Shown here: positions 42,454 to 51,582 of the stretch, piece by piece
Layout: each line of letters begins with the position of its first letter
Numbering within the stretch: the first letter of the stretch is position 1
Assembly: GCA_050952845.1 (NCBI GenBank)
Contig: JBMNLP010000001.1
Span: 2,790,001 to 2,854,000 of the forward strand
Direction: 5' to 3'
DNA: 64,000 bases
Origin: JAGVSV01 sp050952845
Lineage (GTDB): Bacteria > Bacillota > Clostridia > Christensenellales > Aristaeellaceae
Made by a program: the position numbers and the translations under genes
The notes under the pieces: generated by a model
What the model saw: only the letters and a program-made list of their open reading frames with translations
What the model was told of the DNA's origin: nothing
The model's database searches: none

Positions 42454-43389
42454 ATGAGCATGACCCCCAAGCAGCGGTTCGCCTGCGCGCTGGACCTGGG
42501 CATACCCGACCGGGTGCCCACCTTCGAGCTGGAGTTTCAGTTGGAGGAGGAATATATGGGGCGCAGGTTTCTGCGCGAGGACGATTTAAAAGGCTTGTCA
42601 CCCAAGGAAATCGATCAGAAGCTGCACGAAAACGCGGAGTACATCGTGAAGGTATACGACGCGCTGGAGCACGACGCCATCTGCCTGCACTACCTCAGCT
42701 TTGACCATTTGAACCGCACGGCGCAGATCATCAAGCGCATCACGAACGACCGGTTCATGCTGCTGACCCATGGCGACGGCACCTTCGCCATTCCCGACGG
42801 CAACGGCATGGTGGAGTTAGTATACGCCATCATGGACGACCCGCAAGCTGTGACGGCGCAGGCGGAAACCATGTGCGTCAACGCCATTGAAGGCAACCGG
42901 CGCAAGTTAGAAGCCGGGTTTGACGGGTTCATCCTCTGCTCCGACTACTGCTTCAACATGGGGCCCTTCCTGTCGCCCGACATGTTCCGCGAATATGTAA
43001 CGCCCTATCTCGCGCGCATCACCACCGACATCCGCCGGCAGGGCGGCTATGCCATCAAGCACACCGACGGCGACATCATGCCCATTTTAGACCAGCTGAT
43101 GGAAACCAATCCCCATGCCCTGCACTCGCTGGACCCCATGGCCGGCGTGGACATCAAGGAGATCAAGCGCATCACAAAAGGGCGCCTGGCGCTATGCGGC
43201 AACGTGCACTGCGCCGCCATGCAAACCGGCACCATCGAGGAACTGACCGCCTCCTGCCTGTACGCGCTGGAGCACGGCAAGCCCGGCGGCGGCTATATCT
43301 ACTGCACCAGCAACATCCCCTTCAAGGGCATGCCGCTGGAGCGGTACATGCTGGTGCTGGATATCTGGAAGCAGCATCGGGATTACTGA
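42454..43389 (+). CDS. Uroporphyrinogen decarboxylase-superfamily protein (copy 3)
   Basis: 311 residues. Starts MSMTPKQRFACALDLGIPDRVP, the usual opening of UroD-like methyltransferases; ATG 42454 has GGGAGAG 8 bp upstream. GFILCSDYCFNMGPFLSP, YVTPYLARI, YAIKHTDGDIMPILDQLME and LHSLDPMAGVDIKEIKRI follow, with HTDGD and CGNVHCA at the metal-site positions. Shorter than the other two copies and closer to the MtaA/CmuA-like pattern. No corrinoid protein is adjacent. A rho-independent terminator follows at 43416-43446. Confidence 0.83.
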   Translation: MSMTPKQRFACALDLGIPDRVPTFELEFQLEEEYMGRRFLREDDLKGLSPKEIDQKLHENAEYIVKVYDALEHDAICLHYLSFDHLNRTAQIIKRITNDRFMLLTHGDGTFAIPDGNGMVELVYAIMDDPQAVTAQAETMCVNAIEGNRRKLEAGFDGFILCSDYCFNMGPFLSPDMFREYVTPYLARITTDIRRQGGYAIKHTDGDIMPILDQLMETNPHALHSLDPMAGVDIKEIKRITKGRLALCGNVHCAAMQTGTIEELTASCLYALEHGKPGGGYIYCTSNIPFKGMPLERYMLVLDIWKQHRDY

Positions 43390-43415
43390 GCCTATACCCT
43401 TGGCATACCCTGTTT

Positions 43416-43446
43416 GATCCGGAAGCTGCGCTTCCGGATTTTTCTT
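43416..43446 (+). terminator. Rho-independent terminator after the third UroD-like gene
   Basis: Stem ATCCGGAAG/CTTCCGGAT with a short loop, followed by TTTTCTTTT. Confidence 0.85.
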
Positions 43447-43523
43447 TTGACGGTATGCACACGATATGGCCCGCTGAGCGTCTTATAGGTGTATCGCGCA
43501 GTATGTGAAAGGAAGGCACCGAC

Positions 43524-44015
43524 TTGACCAAAGAACAGCTGGACGAGCGTTTTGTCGAGGCGCTGTTCCTGCACCGGGAGGCTATGTACCGGGTGGCGTA
43601 CGCCATGCTGCGCTCGGCGCACGATGCGCAGGACGCCGTCTCCGAAGCCACCATAAAGGCTTATGCCAATTTACGTCGCCTGCGGGATTGGGGCAGCGTC
43701 CGTCCCTGGCTGATGCGGATCACGGTCAACGCCTCTCACCAGGCGATGCGGCGCAGGAAACGGGAACAGCCGCAAGACATCAGCCTCATGGGCAACCGGG
43801 AAACCCCGCCGGAGAAGACGCCCTTCTGGATGTATGTGGACCGGCTGCCGGATGATATGCGCCTGATCCTAACCCTGCGCTTCGGGGAGGACCTGCCGGT
43901 AGCGGAAATCGCCAGGATATTGCGGCTGCCCGTGGGCACCGTCAGTTCCCGCATATCTCGGGCCAAACAGCGCCTGCGGGAAGACTTAATGAAGGAGGAA
44001 GAGCGCCATGACTGA
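43524..44015 (+). CDS. ECF RNA polymerase sigma factor
   Basis: 163 residues. Sigma region 2 is at about 5-75 (REAMYRVAYAMLRSAHDAQDAV, RPWLMRITVN) and region 4 at about 108-155 (LPDDMRLILTLRF, VAEIARILRLPVGTVSSRISRAKQRL), together the ECF architecture. It starts at TTG 43524 behind AAGGAAGG. The stop overlaps the next gene by 8 bp, and that product has one membrane span, so it is the probable anti-sigma factor. Together with the exported protein at 45139 this looks like a signalling operon. Confidence 0.9.
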   Translation: MTKEQLDERFVEALFLHREAMYRVAYAMLRSAHDAQDAVSEATIKAYANLRRLRDWGSVRPWLMRITVNASHQAMRRRKREQPQDISLMGNRETPPEKTPFWMYVDRLPDDMRLILTLRFGEDLPVAEIARILRLPVGTVSSRISRAKQRLREDLMKEEERHD

Positions 44016-45129
44016 CCGGGACCTGCAAGCCCGTTTCCACAGCATCCGGCCCGATATGCCCGAAGCCTATATCCAACAGCATGACAGGCTGATGGACCGG
44101 CTGATCCGCGGCAGGGAAGGCGGCGCTGTCAGGCGGCGAATGCTGCTGCGAATCGCCTTTATCGTGCTGCTGCTAGCGGCGTCCTTCACCGCGCTGGCGC
44201 TGACCAACCGGCTGAGCCTGCTGAGCTTGCTGACCATCCACGAGGGAAACCGCAACCCCGTATCCGATGCCGCCGGCATGCTGGTACGGCAGGTGCTGGC
44301 CAGCCACCGCTTCCCGCACACCGAGGTGACAATCCGCGAAGCTGTCTACGACGGGCGTATCCTGCGCGCGCTGTACAGCGTGCGGGATTTGGCCGCCACC
44401 CGGCCCTTCGCGCCGGAGGGCACGCCGCTGCCGGGCAGTTTCTCTTTTGAAAACGCCGACAGGGACGGCATTCGCTGGAAGGAGCTGGATAACTGCATCG
44501 TGGACGGACAGTCTGCTATGCCTGTGGGCTATAGCGGCCCTGTGGCCGGGGCGGAGCCCGGCGAAGTGCTCACCCTGGTGCAGTTTGATCTGGCCGGCAT
44601 GGAGCTGTCCGACCCTTTCACCGTGCTGCTGCCCATTGCGGGGGACAACACGCCGGAGAGCCTTGTATTCAGCCTGTCATCCGTTGATTTGCCCGGCGTC
44701 CGCTCCCTGCCGGCACCGTCGGCTATGGCGTTGGCGGATAGGACCATCGCCGTCACCCGCATCACCTGGAGCCCCATCCGCGTGTACATCGACATGGAGA
44801 TCGAGATGGCGCCCGGTGTACCGGAACCGGTGTGCCATGAGGCGCTGTGGCGCTGGACGCTGGAAGCCGAGCTGCTGGACGGCGAAAGCAAGGCAGCCTA
44901 TCCCCTGGCTGACACCGCAACAGGCTACCGCGACAACACCGAAATGGACCCCGACGCCGGAGATTTCCGGCACCGCATCCTGGACCCGGCCAAACCGGTT
45001 ACGATCGGTTTGCACCTGGAGTTCGCCTCGCCGGGCGATGCCCCCTCCTCCCTGATCCTGCGCGCCGGGGAGGAAAGCGTACGGATTGCCGTGCCGCAGG
45101 ATACCGTAAAACAGGATATCATCAAATAG
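44008..45129 (+). CDS. Membrane protein, putative anti-sigma factor
   Basis: 373 residues. A short basic N-terminal cytoplasmic part (about 1-44) that could bind the sigma factor, one membrane helix (about 45-67, LRIAFIVLLLAASFTALAL), and a large outer domain rich in beta strands, resembling the DUF4179 type of putative anti-sigma proteins. No clear zinc (ZAS) motif is present. Its start overlaps the sigma gene by 8 bp. The function is inferred from position and topology. Confidence 0.7.
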   Translation: MTDRDLQARFHSIRPDMPEAYIQQHDRLMDRLIRGREGGAVRRRMLLRIAFIVLLLAASFTALALTNRLSLLSLLTIHEGNRNPVSDAAGMLVRQVLASHRFPHTEVTIREAVYDGRILRALYSVRDLAATRPFAPEGTPLPGSFSFENADRDGIRWKELDNCIVDGQSAMPVGYSGPVAGAEPGEVLTLVQFDLAGMELSDPFTVLLPIAGDNTPESLVFSLSSVDLPGVRSLPAPSAMALADRTIAVTRITWSPIRVYIDMEIEMAPGVPEPVCHEALWRWTLEAELLDGESKAAYPLADTATGYRDNTEMDPDAGDFRHRILDPAKPVTIGLHLEFASPGDAPSSLILRAGEESVRIAVPQDTVKQDIIK

Positions 45130-45138
45130 GAGGAACCT

Positions 45139-47313
45139 ATGAAACGCTTGATTGCGCTGTTGTTGGCGGCGCTGCTGACCACATCTTTTTTCAGCACTGC
45201 CCGGGCGGCGTCCGTCAACACCACCATGTTCACGGGAGAGGACCGACCAGACAGCGTCGCGGCAGAGGGCAACACGCTGTGGGTGTTGTCCGGCAACCAG
45301 CTGTGGCAATGGGCTTTGGAAGAACAGGAGCCGCGCCTGCTGGCGGGGAGCGTGCCCAACGCCCTCCGGGGCGATGCCGGGGATGACGCCCTGGGGCACC
45401 TGTTCGCCCTGTCCGGCGGGCTGTACAGCTTCCACCCGGGTACGGGCACGCTCAGCGCCGTCCATACGGACCGGGGTGCGGCAAGGCTTGAAACCGTGCG
45501 CACCTTTGACAGGACAGCCTGGAACGATGGGGAAGGCAGCCCGCGCATGATTAAAAACAGCCTGATGACAGAGGACGGGATATGGCTGCTGACAGAAGAC
45601 GCGTCCGGCAACTGGCACGAACTCATGCTGCTGCAGACGGCGGACGGGGCTGTGAAGGCGTTCGGCATCAAAAACATCATCAGCATTGCGCGCTACAAGG
45701 GCAACCAGCTGCTTCTATTGCTGGCCCCGGATGATGGCGGCAAGGCGTCCATTGCCGTGTTTGACCCGGCTTCCGGTAAGAAAAAAACAGCAATCAAGTC
45801 CGTTGCCGCCTCCGGCGCAGACGGGCTGGGCTATGACGTGGGCAGCAACACCGCCTGTTACGCCGCCGGAGGCAGCCTCTATGCACACCCCAACATGGGC
45901 AAGGCCAGGGAAGCGGGATACATCCCTGCCCCCTTTGTATACAAAAACCCGGCGATGCCGGATGGGCACATGGCCTTTCTATTGCAGGAAGGCCTTGTCA
46001 TCCGCAGCCTGACTACGAATAAAAATACCGCCGCCACCGTCCGGGTGTATGGCATCAGCTGGGACACCTTTCTGCTCAGCCGCCTGCGCGCCATGCTGCC
46101 CGATATCCGCATTGAGGCGCCGGAGGACTGGAAAACGGCAGTTGAACTGGGCCAGGCGGTGGTGACGGACACCTTCGATTACGACGTGGCTGTGCTGAGC
46201 CTCGGTAACCCGCAGCTGTACAAGCTGATGGACAAAGGCTATCTGGCCGATCTGCGGGGATTTCCCGAAACCGCCAGGGTACTGGATCGGCTGTACCCGC
46301 AGCTGCTGTTGCCGGTGAAGCAGGGCGGCAGTGTGTATGGGCTGCCCGGCAGCATCAGCATCACCACCCACGGCTATCAGCAGAAAACGCTGGACCTCAT
46401 CGGCATGCGCCCGGAGGAGTTGCCGGGCGACATCCTCGCGTATCTGGACTTTATCGCTTCCTGGCAGGATCGGCCGCAGGCCCTGGACGCCGGGGTGCTG
46501 CCCGCATTGCCTCTGGACAGGCAATCCCTGCTGGAACACACGGTGGTCCATTATATGGCACAGCACCAGGTGCGCGGCTTGCAGCTATCCTTTGACACGC
46601 CGCTTTTCAGGCAGATGCTGGACAAGCTGATCAGCCTGGATGATGCTTTTTTAAGCAGTCTGGCTCAGACGGGTGGCACCACGGTCATCAAGCCTCTTTA
46701 CGATTTACGCAACGTGCAGCGCAAGCGCGGCTCCCCTGCATGGATCGACATGGATTTTGACCCTCTCCCTTTGCCGCTGCAGCCGGGGATGGGTAAGGTG
46801 TACCCCTTCAGGGGAGATTACGCCGTGGTGATGCGCCGCACAAAAAAACCCGAAGCCGCAGCCCGGGTAGCCGCCGCCATCTGCGAAGCGGACTGGACAC
46901 AGGCGATGTCGCCGGTGATGTTCCGGGACTATCAGCCCGTCCTATCCGACAACTACCTGGAAAACCTGGCTGCCATGCAGCAGCATGCCCGGCATATGGA
47001 AAACGAGGCAAAGAAAGCAACAGGCGCCGAAAAAACCAACCTGTTAAAGCAACTGGAGGAACACAACGCCCACATGGCTGCCATAGAACAGGACAAGTAT
47101 GTTGCCACAGATGACGAGGTAGCCGCATACCGCCGGGACATCCTGCCGTACCTCAAGCCTGAAAAGCCTTCCCTGGTGTATGACATCAACAACCTGGACG
47201 ATCTCACCTTTTTCAACCTGTTCCGCCAGTTCATCGGCGGCGCCATCAGCGCGGAGCAGTTTATATCGGAAGGCGACAGGATTCTCCGCATGATGGAGAA
47301 AGAAGGGGTATAA
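45139..47313 (+). CDS. Exported protein with beta-propeller-like and solute-binding-like parts
   Basis: 724 residues. Signal peptide 1-24 (STARA before ASV). The first ~300 residues alternate short strands with WVLSGNQLWQW, HLFALSGGLYSF and GIWLLTEDASGNWHEL, as in a six- or seven-bladed propeller. The rest reads like an extracellular solute-binding protein: DYDVAVLSLGNPQLYKLMDKG, then GYLADLRGFPETA, then GSVYGLPGSISI. No lipobox. Ribosome site GGAGG before ATG 45139. It follows the sigma and membrane genes with 9 bp spacing, so it may sense a ligand for the system (inference). Full family assignment is uncertain. Confidence 0.7.
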   Translation: MKRLIALLLAALLTTSFFSTARAASVNTTMFTGEDRPDSVAAEGNTLWVLSGNQLWQWALEEQEPRLLAGSVPNALRGDAGDDALGHLFALSGGLYSFHPGTGTLSAVHTDRGAARLETVRTFDRTAWNDGEGSPRMIKNSLMTEDGIWLLTEDASGNWHELMLLQTADGAVKAFGIKNIISIARYKGNQLLLLLAPDDGGKASIAVFDPASGKKKTAIKSVAASGADGLGYDVGSNTACYAAGGSLYAHPNMGKAREAGYIPAPFVYKNPAMPDGHMAFLLQEGLVIRSLTTNKNTAATVRVYGISWDTFLLSRLRAMLPDIRIEAPEDWKTAVELGQAVVTDTFDYDVAVLSLGNPQLYKLMDKGYLADLRGFPETARVLDRLYPQLLLPVKQGGSVYGLPGSISITTHGYQQKTLDLIGMRPEELPGDILAYLDFIASWQDRPQALDAGVLPALPLDRQSLLEHTVVHYMAQHQVRGLQLSFDTPLFRQMLDKLISLDDAFLSSLAQTGGTTVIKPLYDLRNVQRKRGSPAWIDMDFDPLPLPLQPGMGKVYPFRGDYAVVMRRTKKPEAAARVAAAICEADWTQAMSPVMFRDYQPVLSDNYLENLAAMQQHARHMENEAKKATGAEKTNLLKQLEEHNAHMAAIEQDKYVATDDEVAAYRRDILPYLKPEKPSLVYDINNLDDLTFFNLFRQFIGGAISAEQFISEGDRILRMMEKEGV

Positions 47314-47322
47314 GCGTTGACT

Positions 47323-47360
47323 GAAAAATTCCGCCCCGCTCTTATGAGGAACGGGGCGGA
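47323..47360 (-). terminator. Terminator of the flavin reductase gene
   Basis: Minus strand stem TCCGCCCCG/CGGGGCGGA followed by ATTTTTC. It lies between two convergent genes and may also stop the sigma operon. Confidence 0.75.
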
Positions 47361-47380
47361 TGTGGTTCAGTGAATTGATG

Positions 47381-49198
47381 TTACTTGTTAGCCTGCGCAA
47401 AGGCTGCCGCGTTTTCGCCGGCGATTTTGCCCCAGACCATGCAGATGGTGTTAGCCAAGCCGCCGATGTTGGCGCTGCCGCCGATGTTGCCGCCGCCCAC
47501 CAGCTCGCCGCACTGGTAGAGGCCCGGTATGGGCTGGCTGTCGGCGTTGAGCACTTCGGCATCGACGCTCATCAGGGGGCCGCCTTTGGTCAGCATGACA
47601 TAGGGGCAGGTTTTGACGAGGTAGTATTTGCTGCTGTCCAGCTTCATCATGGTGGCGGTGTCGCGGCCGAAATCGGCGTCGGCGCCGGCATCGATGAAAC
47701 CGTTGACTTTTTCAACAGTTTTCTGCAGGCCTTCAGCGTTCACACCGGCTTTTTCGGCGACTTCCGCAATGGTAGCGCCGGAGAAGACGCAGTTGTTGGC
47801 GGCTTCCATCTCATCAAAGAAGACCCAGCCCTCATCGGGCTTGCCGGAGAAACCGCCGCCCACCTTCAGCAGGGGCACCTCGTTGCCGGTTTTAACCTCT
47901 TCAGTCAGCAGGATGTAGACTAAGTTTTCAGGCGCCGTGGCATAGGCATTTTTACGCTCGCTGTCCAGCGCGTCAAACTCCTTGACGATGCGCTCGCCCT
48001 GGGTGTTCACCCAGATGACGTTGGGGTAATCCTTCACCACAGCGGTGCAGGATACGTCAAATCCGTCCACCGGCACGCCGCCAGGGTAGGCGGGCAGATA
48101 GTCCATGTTATGGAGCACCGCGCCGGCCTTCAGCGCAAAGTTGAAGCCGTCGCCGGTTACAAAGCTGGGCGCCATGGTCAGCACGTTGGCAAAGTTGTAT
48201 TCGTTGATCAGCGCTTCGTTGTGGCCGTATCCGCCCGTAGCCAGCACCGTGGCCGGCGCGCGGTATTCGGTGCCGGCTTCGTCGTTGAGCACAACACCCT
48301 TGACGGCACCGTCCTCCACAATGATGTCCTTCACCTGGGTATCGGTCATCAGCGCGACGTTTCCATCCGCGATATGCTGGTCCAGCAGCGGCGTTACGGC
48401 AGCCAGCAGCACGCTGCCGCCGCCTGTGACGCGGTATTCCCGCGGGGTGTTGAACGCGTCATAGGATGCGGACATCTTGGGCTGGCGGTCGCCGAAATCG
48501 GCGCCCAGGCCGTCCAGCCAATCGATGGCTGCGGCAGCCCTTTCGGTATGCCGGCGCGTCAGCTCCTCAATGTTGGTGCCACCGCCCATCCGGACGATGT
48601 CGTTGAGGAAGTTCTCAGGCGAATCCTCCACGCCGGCGTCCTTCTGCATCTGGGCGCCCGCGGCGGAGGTGGTGCCGCCCGCAAAGCGGATGGAGCCGCC
48701 GATGGAGGCGGTTTTCTCAATCAGGTATACCTTGGCGCCGCTGTCCGCCGCGGCGATGGCGGCGTTGATGCCTGAAAATCCCGCGCCCACCACGATGACA
48801 TCGGGGTCGGCAAAGGCCGGGCCTGCCGCTTCCCCTGCAGGCGCTGCGGCTGCTTTGAGGTCCTCCGGTTTCAGGCCGGCGTTTTCCAGCGCGGCGGCTG
48901 CAGCCTCCAGCAGGGCCTTGCTGGACTTGGTGGCTTCGGTGATGGTGTCCACTTCCACGGTGTTTTTTTCCAGCATGGCGGCGACCATTTCTTCAATGGC
49001 TTTGCCGCCGATGCCTGCAGTTTCCTGCTCGCCTTTGGCTTCCAGCGCCGTGATGACGCCGTCTTCCACCGTCAGGGTGACGACGACGTCGCCGCCGTAG
49101 CCCTGGGCAGTGCCTGTGCCGGTGCTGGCCACTGCCTGCGCATAAAACGGCAGCAGCATGCACAGCGCCACAAGCAGTGTGATGATACGTTTTTTCAT
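47381..49198 (-). CDS. Exported flavoprotein reductase with FMN-binding domain (fumarate/urocanate reductase-like)
   Basis: 605 residues. Signal peptide 1-24. An FMN-binding domain (about 30-105) carries a flavinylation-like site DTITEAT with Thr90, though the usual Gly is Glu. A FAD-binding fumarate reductase-like domain follows, with the Rossmann motif VIVVGAGFSGINAA (134-147), GGTTSAAGA, RVTGGGS and the C-terminal GLYQCGELVGGGNIGGSANIGG. Such exported fusions serve as terminal reductases in flavin-based electron transfer of Bacillota (known for related proteins). The acceptor (fumarate, urocanate, other) is not deducible. GGAGG precedes ATG 49198. Single gene with its own promoter and terminator. 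Confidence 0.9.
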   Translation of the reverse strand: MKKRIITLLVALCMLLPFYAQAVASTGTGTAQGYGGDVVVTLTVEDGVITALEAKGEQETAGIGGKAIEEMVAAMLEKNTVEVDTITEATKSSKALLEAAAAALENAGLKPEDLKAAAAPAGEAAGPAFADPDVIVVGAGFSGINAAIAAADSGAKVYLIEKTASIGGSIRFAGGTTSAAGAQMQKDAGVEDSPENFLNDIVRMGGGTNIEELTRRHTERAAAAIDWLDGLGADFGDRQPKMSASYDAFNTPREYRVTGGGSVLLAAVTPLLDQHIADGNVALMTDTQVKDIIVEDGAVKGVVLNDEAGTEYRAPATVLATGGYGHNEALINEYNFANVLTMAPSFVTGDGFNFALKAGAVLHNMDYLPAYPGGVPVDGFDVSCTAVVKDYPNVIWVNTQGERIVKEFDALDSERKNAYATAPENLVYILLTEEVKTGNEVPLLKVGGGFSGKPDEGWVFFDEMEAANNCVFSGATIAEVAEKAGVNAEGLQKTVEKVNGFIDAGADADFGRDTATMMKLDSSKYYLVKTCPYVMLTKGGPLMSVDAEVLNADSQPIPGLYQCGELVGGGNIGGSANIGGLANTICMVWGKIAGENAAAFAQANK

Positions 49199-49232
49199 AA
49201 AACTTTTTCCTCCTTAGTCATGGGATGGATAT

Positions 49233-49261
49233 AGAATACCATATTGTGTGTTATTTCACAA
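49233..49261 (-). promoter_or_regulatory. Probable promoter of the flavin reductase gene
   Basis: Minus strand: TTGTGA (49256-49261), 17 bp, TATTCT (49233-49238); start near 49226. Confidence 0.55.
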
Positions 49262-49309
49262 GCACAGAATACACCAATCATGGCGGATACCGTTCAGGCG
49301 CGATATCTT

Positions 49310-49471
49310 ATACCAACGTAAAACATGAATGCATCCAAAGGGTCGAGGGATTTTGCCTTGCAGCGAGGAGCAGACGAGGGAAGCGTAGCAGCGCTACGCT
49401 GACCGAGCAGCCGACGATGCTGCAAGACAAAAGACCCAGCACGACGATGCGTTCATGTTTGGAGTTGGTAT
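49310..49471. repeat. 162-bp palindromic repeat (copy B)
   Basis: Inverted relative to copy A, same length, with the same ends (ATACCAAC...GTTGGTAT) and core GCGTAGCAGCGCTACGC. Most positions agree with copy A by eye. Its edge touches the typA stop codon (TAA 49471-49473). Confidence 0.8.
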
Positions 49472-51294
49472 TACTTTTTGGCGCGGCTTTGCGCCCTGAG
49501 GCGCTGGCTGTGGTCCAGCTCGCGTTTGCGCATGCGCAGCGTGCCGGGGGTGACCTCTAACAGCTCGTCGTCTTCGATAAACTCCAGGCACTCCTCCAGC
49601 GTCAGCGGGTGGATGGAGGTCAGCCTGAGGCTGTCCTCTGCAGCAGCGGCATTGCGCACGTTGGTAACGTGCTTTTGCTTGCAGATGTTCACCGTGACGT
49701 CGCCGGCCCGGGCGTTCTGCCCGCAGATCATGCCGGCGTATACCGGCGTGCCGGCTTCGACAAACAGCGTGCCGCGCTCCTGCGCGCCATACAGGCCGTA
49801 CTGGGTGGCCACGCCTGTTTCAAAGCACACCAGCGAGCCGCTGCTGCGGTGCGGGATATCGCCCCGGTAGGGTTCGTATCCCTCAAACACGGCGTTCATC
49901 ACGCCCTCGCCCCGGGTGTCGGTTAAAAACTCGCTGCGGTAGCCGAAAAGCCCGCGGGAAGGCACGGTAAACGCCATGCGCACGCGGTCCATCCCGTGCA
50001 TGCTGCCCAGCACGCCGCGGCGGCGGCTGATTTTTTCGATGACAGCGCCGGCATAGGCCTGCGGCACGTCCACCATCAGCCGCTCGATGGGCTCGTGGCG
50101 CACGCCGTCCACCCATTTGTACAGCACCTCGGGGCGCGACACCTGAAACTCATACCCTTGCCGGCGCATGTTTTCGATTAAAATCGCCAGATGCAGCTCG
50201 CCCCTGCCCCACACGTCAAAGCTGTCGGGCGTTTCGCCGTCCTTCACCTTCAGCGATACATCGGTCTCCAGCTCCCTGTATAAGCGCGCCCTTAAATGCC
50301 GGCTGGTCACATAGGCGCCCTCCTTGCCGGCAAAGGGGCTGTCGTTGACCGAAAAGGTCATGGTGACGGTGGGCTGCCCGATGGCGGCAAAAGGCAGGGG
50401 TTCCGGGCGGTTTGGGTCGCACACGGTGTCGCCGATGCCAATGTCCTCGACGCCCGACAGCGACACGATGTCACCCATTGAGACCTCCTCAGCGTGCACG
50501 CGCTTTAAGCCGTCGAATGTGCTCAGCTCGGCCACCCGGAAGGTTTCCAGCACCGATGCGTCCAGGTAGTTGCAGCGCACGGCGGTCATGCCGGCAGTCA
50601 GCCTGCCCCGGGCGATGCGGCCCACGCCGATGCGGCCGACATAATCGTTGTAGTCGATGGTGGAGATCAGCGCCTGCGCCGGCCCGTCCATGTCGCCTTC
50701 AGGCGCCGGGATATACTTGATGATGGCGTCAAACAGCGGCGCCAGGTTGTCGCCGGGCTTGTCCAGGTTGGTGGTGGCGGTGCCGTGGCGCGCCGACACA
50801 TAGAGGATGGGGCGGCTCAGCGTTTCGGGATCGGCTTCCAGGTCGATCAGCAGATCGAGCAGCTCGTCCACCACCTCGTCGCAGCGGGCATCGGCCCGGT
50901 CCACCTTGTTGATGACGATCAGCACCGGCAGCTTCATGTCCAGCGCCTTGTTCAGCACAAACCGCGTCTGCGGCATGGGGCCCTCAAAGCTGTCCACCAG
51001 CAGCAGCACGCCGTCCACCATTTTGAGCACGCGCTCCACCTCGCCGGAAAAATCGGCGTGGCCGGGCGTATCCACGATGTTGATTTTGATGCCGTTGTAG
51101 TGCACCGCGGTATTTTTAGCCAGGATCGTGATGCCGCGCTCGCGCTCCAGATCGTTGGAGTCCATGACGCGGTCCATGACCTGCTGGTTCTGCCGGAACA
51201 CGCCGCCCTGGCGGAGCATCTGGTCCACCAGGGTGGTTTTGCCGTGGTCGACGTGGGCGATGATGGCGATATTGCGGATGTCTTGTCGGATCAT
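49471..51294 (-). CDS. typA: Ribosome-associated GTPase TypA/BipA
   Basis: Translational GTPase of the EF-G/BipA class, 607 residues. G1 AHVDHGKTT, the ERERGIT switch region, DTPGHADF and NKVDR are present. RGELHLAILIENMRRQGYEF and SRGLFGYRSEFLTDTRGEG are BipA-specific. The C-terminus ends TPGTLRMRKRELDHSQR. BipA helps ribosome assembly and stress adaptation. Its start overlaps the stop of a small GNAT-like gene by 4 bp. The stop abuts repeat copy B. Confidence 0.97.
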   Translation of the reverse strand: MIRQDIRNIAIIAHVDHGKTTLVDQMLRQGGVFRQNQQVMDRVMDSNDLERERGITILAKNTAVHYNGIKINIVDTPGHADFSGEVERVLKMVDGVLLLVDSFEGPMPQTRFVLNKALDMKLPVLIVINKVDRADARCDEVVDELLDLLIDLEADPETLSRPILYVSARHGTATTNLDKPGDNLAPLFDAIIKYIPAPEGDMDGPAQALISTIDYNDYVGRIGVGRIARGRLTAGMTAVRCNYLDASVLETFRVAELSTFDGLKRVHAEEVSMGDIVSLSGVEDIGIGDTVCDPNRPEPLPFAAIGQPTVTMTFSVNDSPFAGKEGAYVTSRHLRARLYRELETDVSLKVKDGETPDSFDVWGRGELHLAILIENMRRQGYEFQVSRPEVLYKWVDGVRHEPIERLMVDVPQAYAGAVIEKISRRRGVLGSMHGMDRVRMAFTVPSRGLFGYRSEFLTDTRGEGVMNAVFEGYEPYRGDIPHRSSGSLVCFETGVATQYGLYGAQERGTLFVEAGTPVYAGMICGQNARAGDVTVNICKQKHVTNVRNAAAAEDSLRLTSIHPLTLEECLEFIEDDELLEVTPGTLRMRKRELDHSQRLRAQSRAKK

Positions 51295-51581
51295 GGGGTC
51301 CTTTCTTCCTGGGTCATTTGGATTTCAAGCAGCTCGCCCTGCAGTTCAAAGCCAATGCGCCGGTAAGCCGCGTTGCTGAAGGGGTTCTTGCTGTCGGCGT
51401 AGATCACCGCGTGCATGCCCTGCGCAATATGGGGGGCGATGATGTAATATTCCCCGTCGCTCAGCCGCAAAAAAGCCGTGGGGTTGATGGCGCGGTTGAG
51501 CACGTTAAACAGGATGCTGTCCCGTTGGTATGCAGCGCTGTCAAATATTGGGTGGTTGCTTTCAATCCACTGTGCCTGCAT
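51291..51581 (-). CDS. Small protein, probable shortened GNAT acetyltransferase
   Basis: 96 residues. The C-terminal third (VIYADSKNPFSNAAYRRIGFE) is the closing block of GNAT acetyltransferases. The acetyl-CoA loop (RxxGxG/A) and central strands are absent, so it is probably inactive as an acetyltransferase or a remnant. It is still well organised for expression: the ribosome site GAGGAG lies in the end of prfC, and the stop overlaps the typA start (ATGA). It may survive to couple prfC and typA translation. Confidence 0.55.
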   Translation of the reverse strand: MQAQWIESNHPIFDSAAYQRDSILFNVLNRAINPTAFLRLSDGEYYIIAPHIAQGMHAVIYADSKNPFSNAAYRRIGFELQGELLEIQMTQEERTP

Positions 51582-51582
51582 G

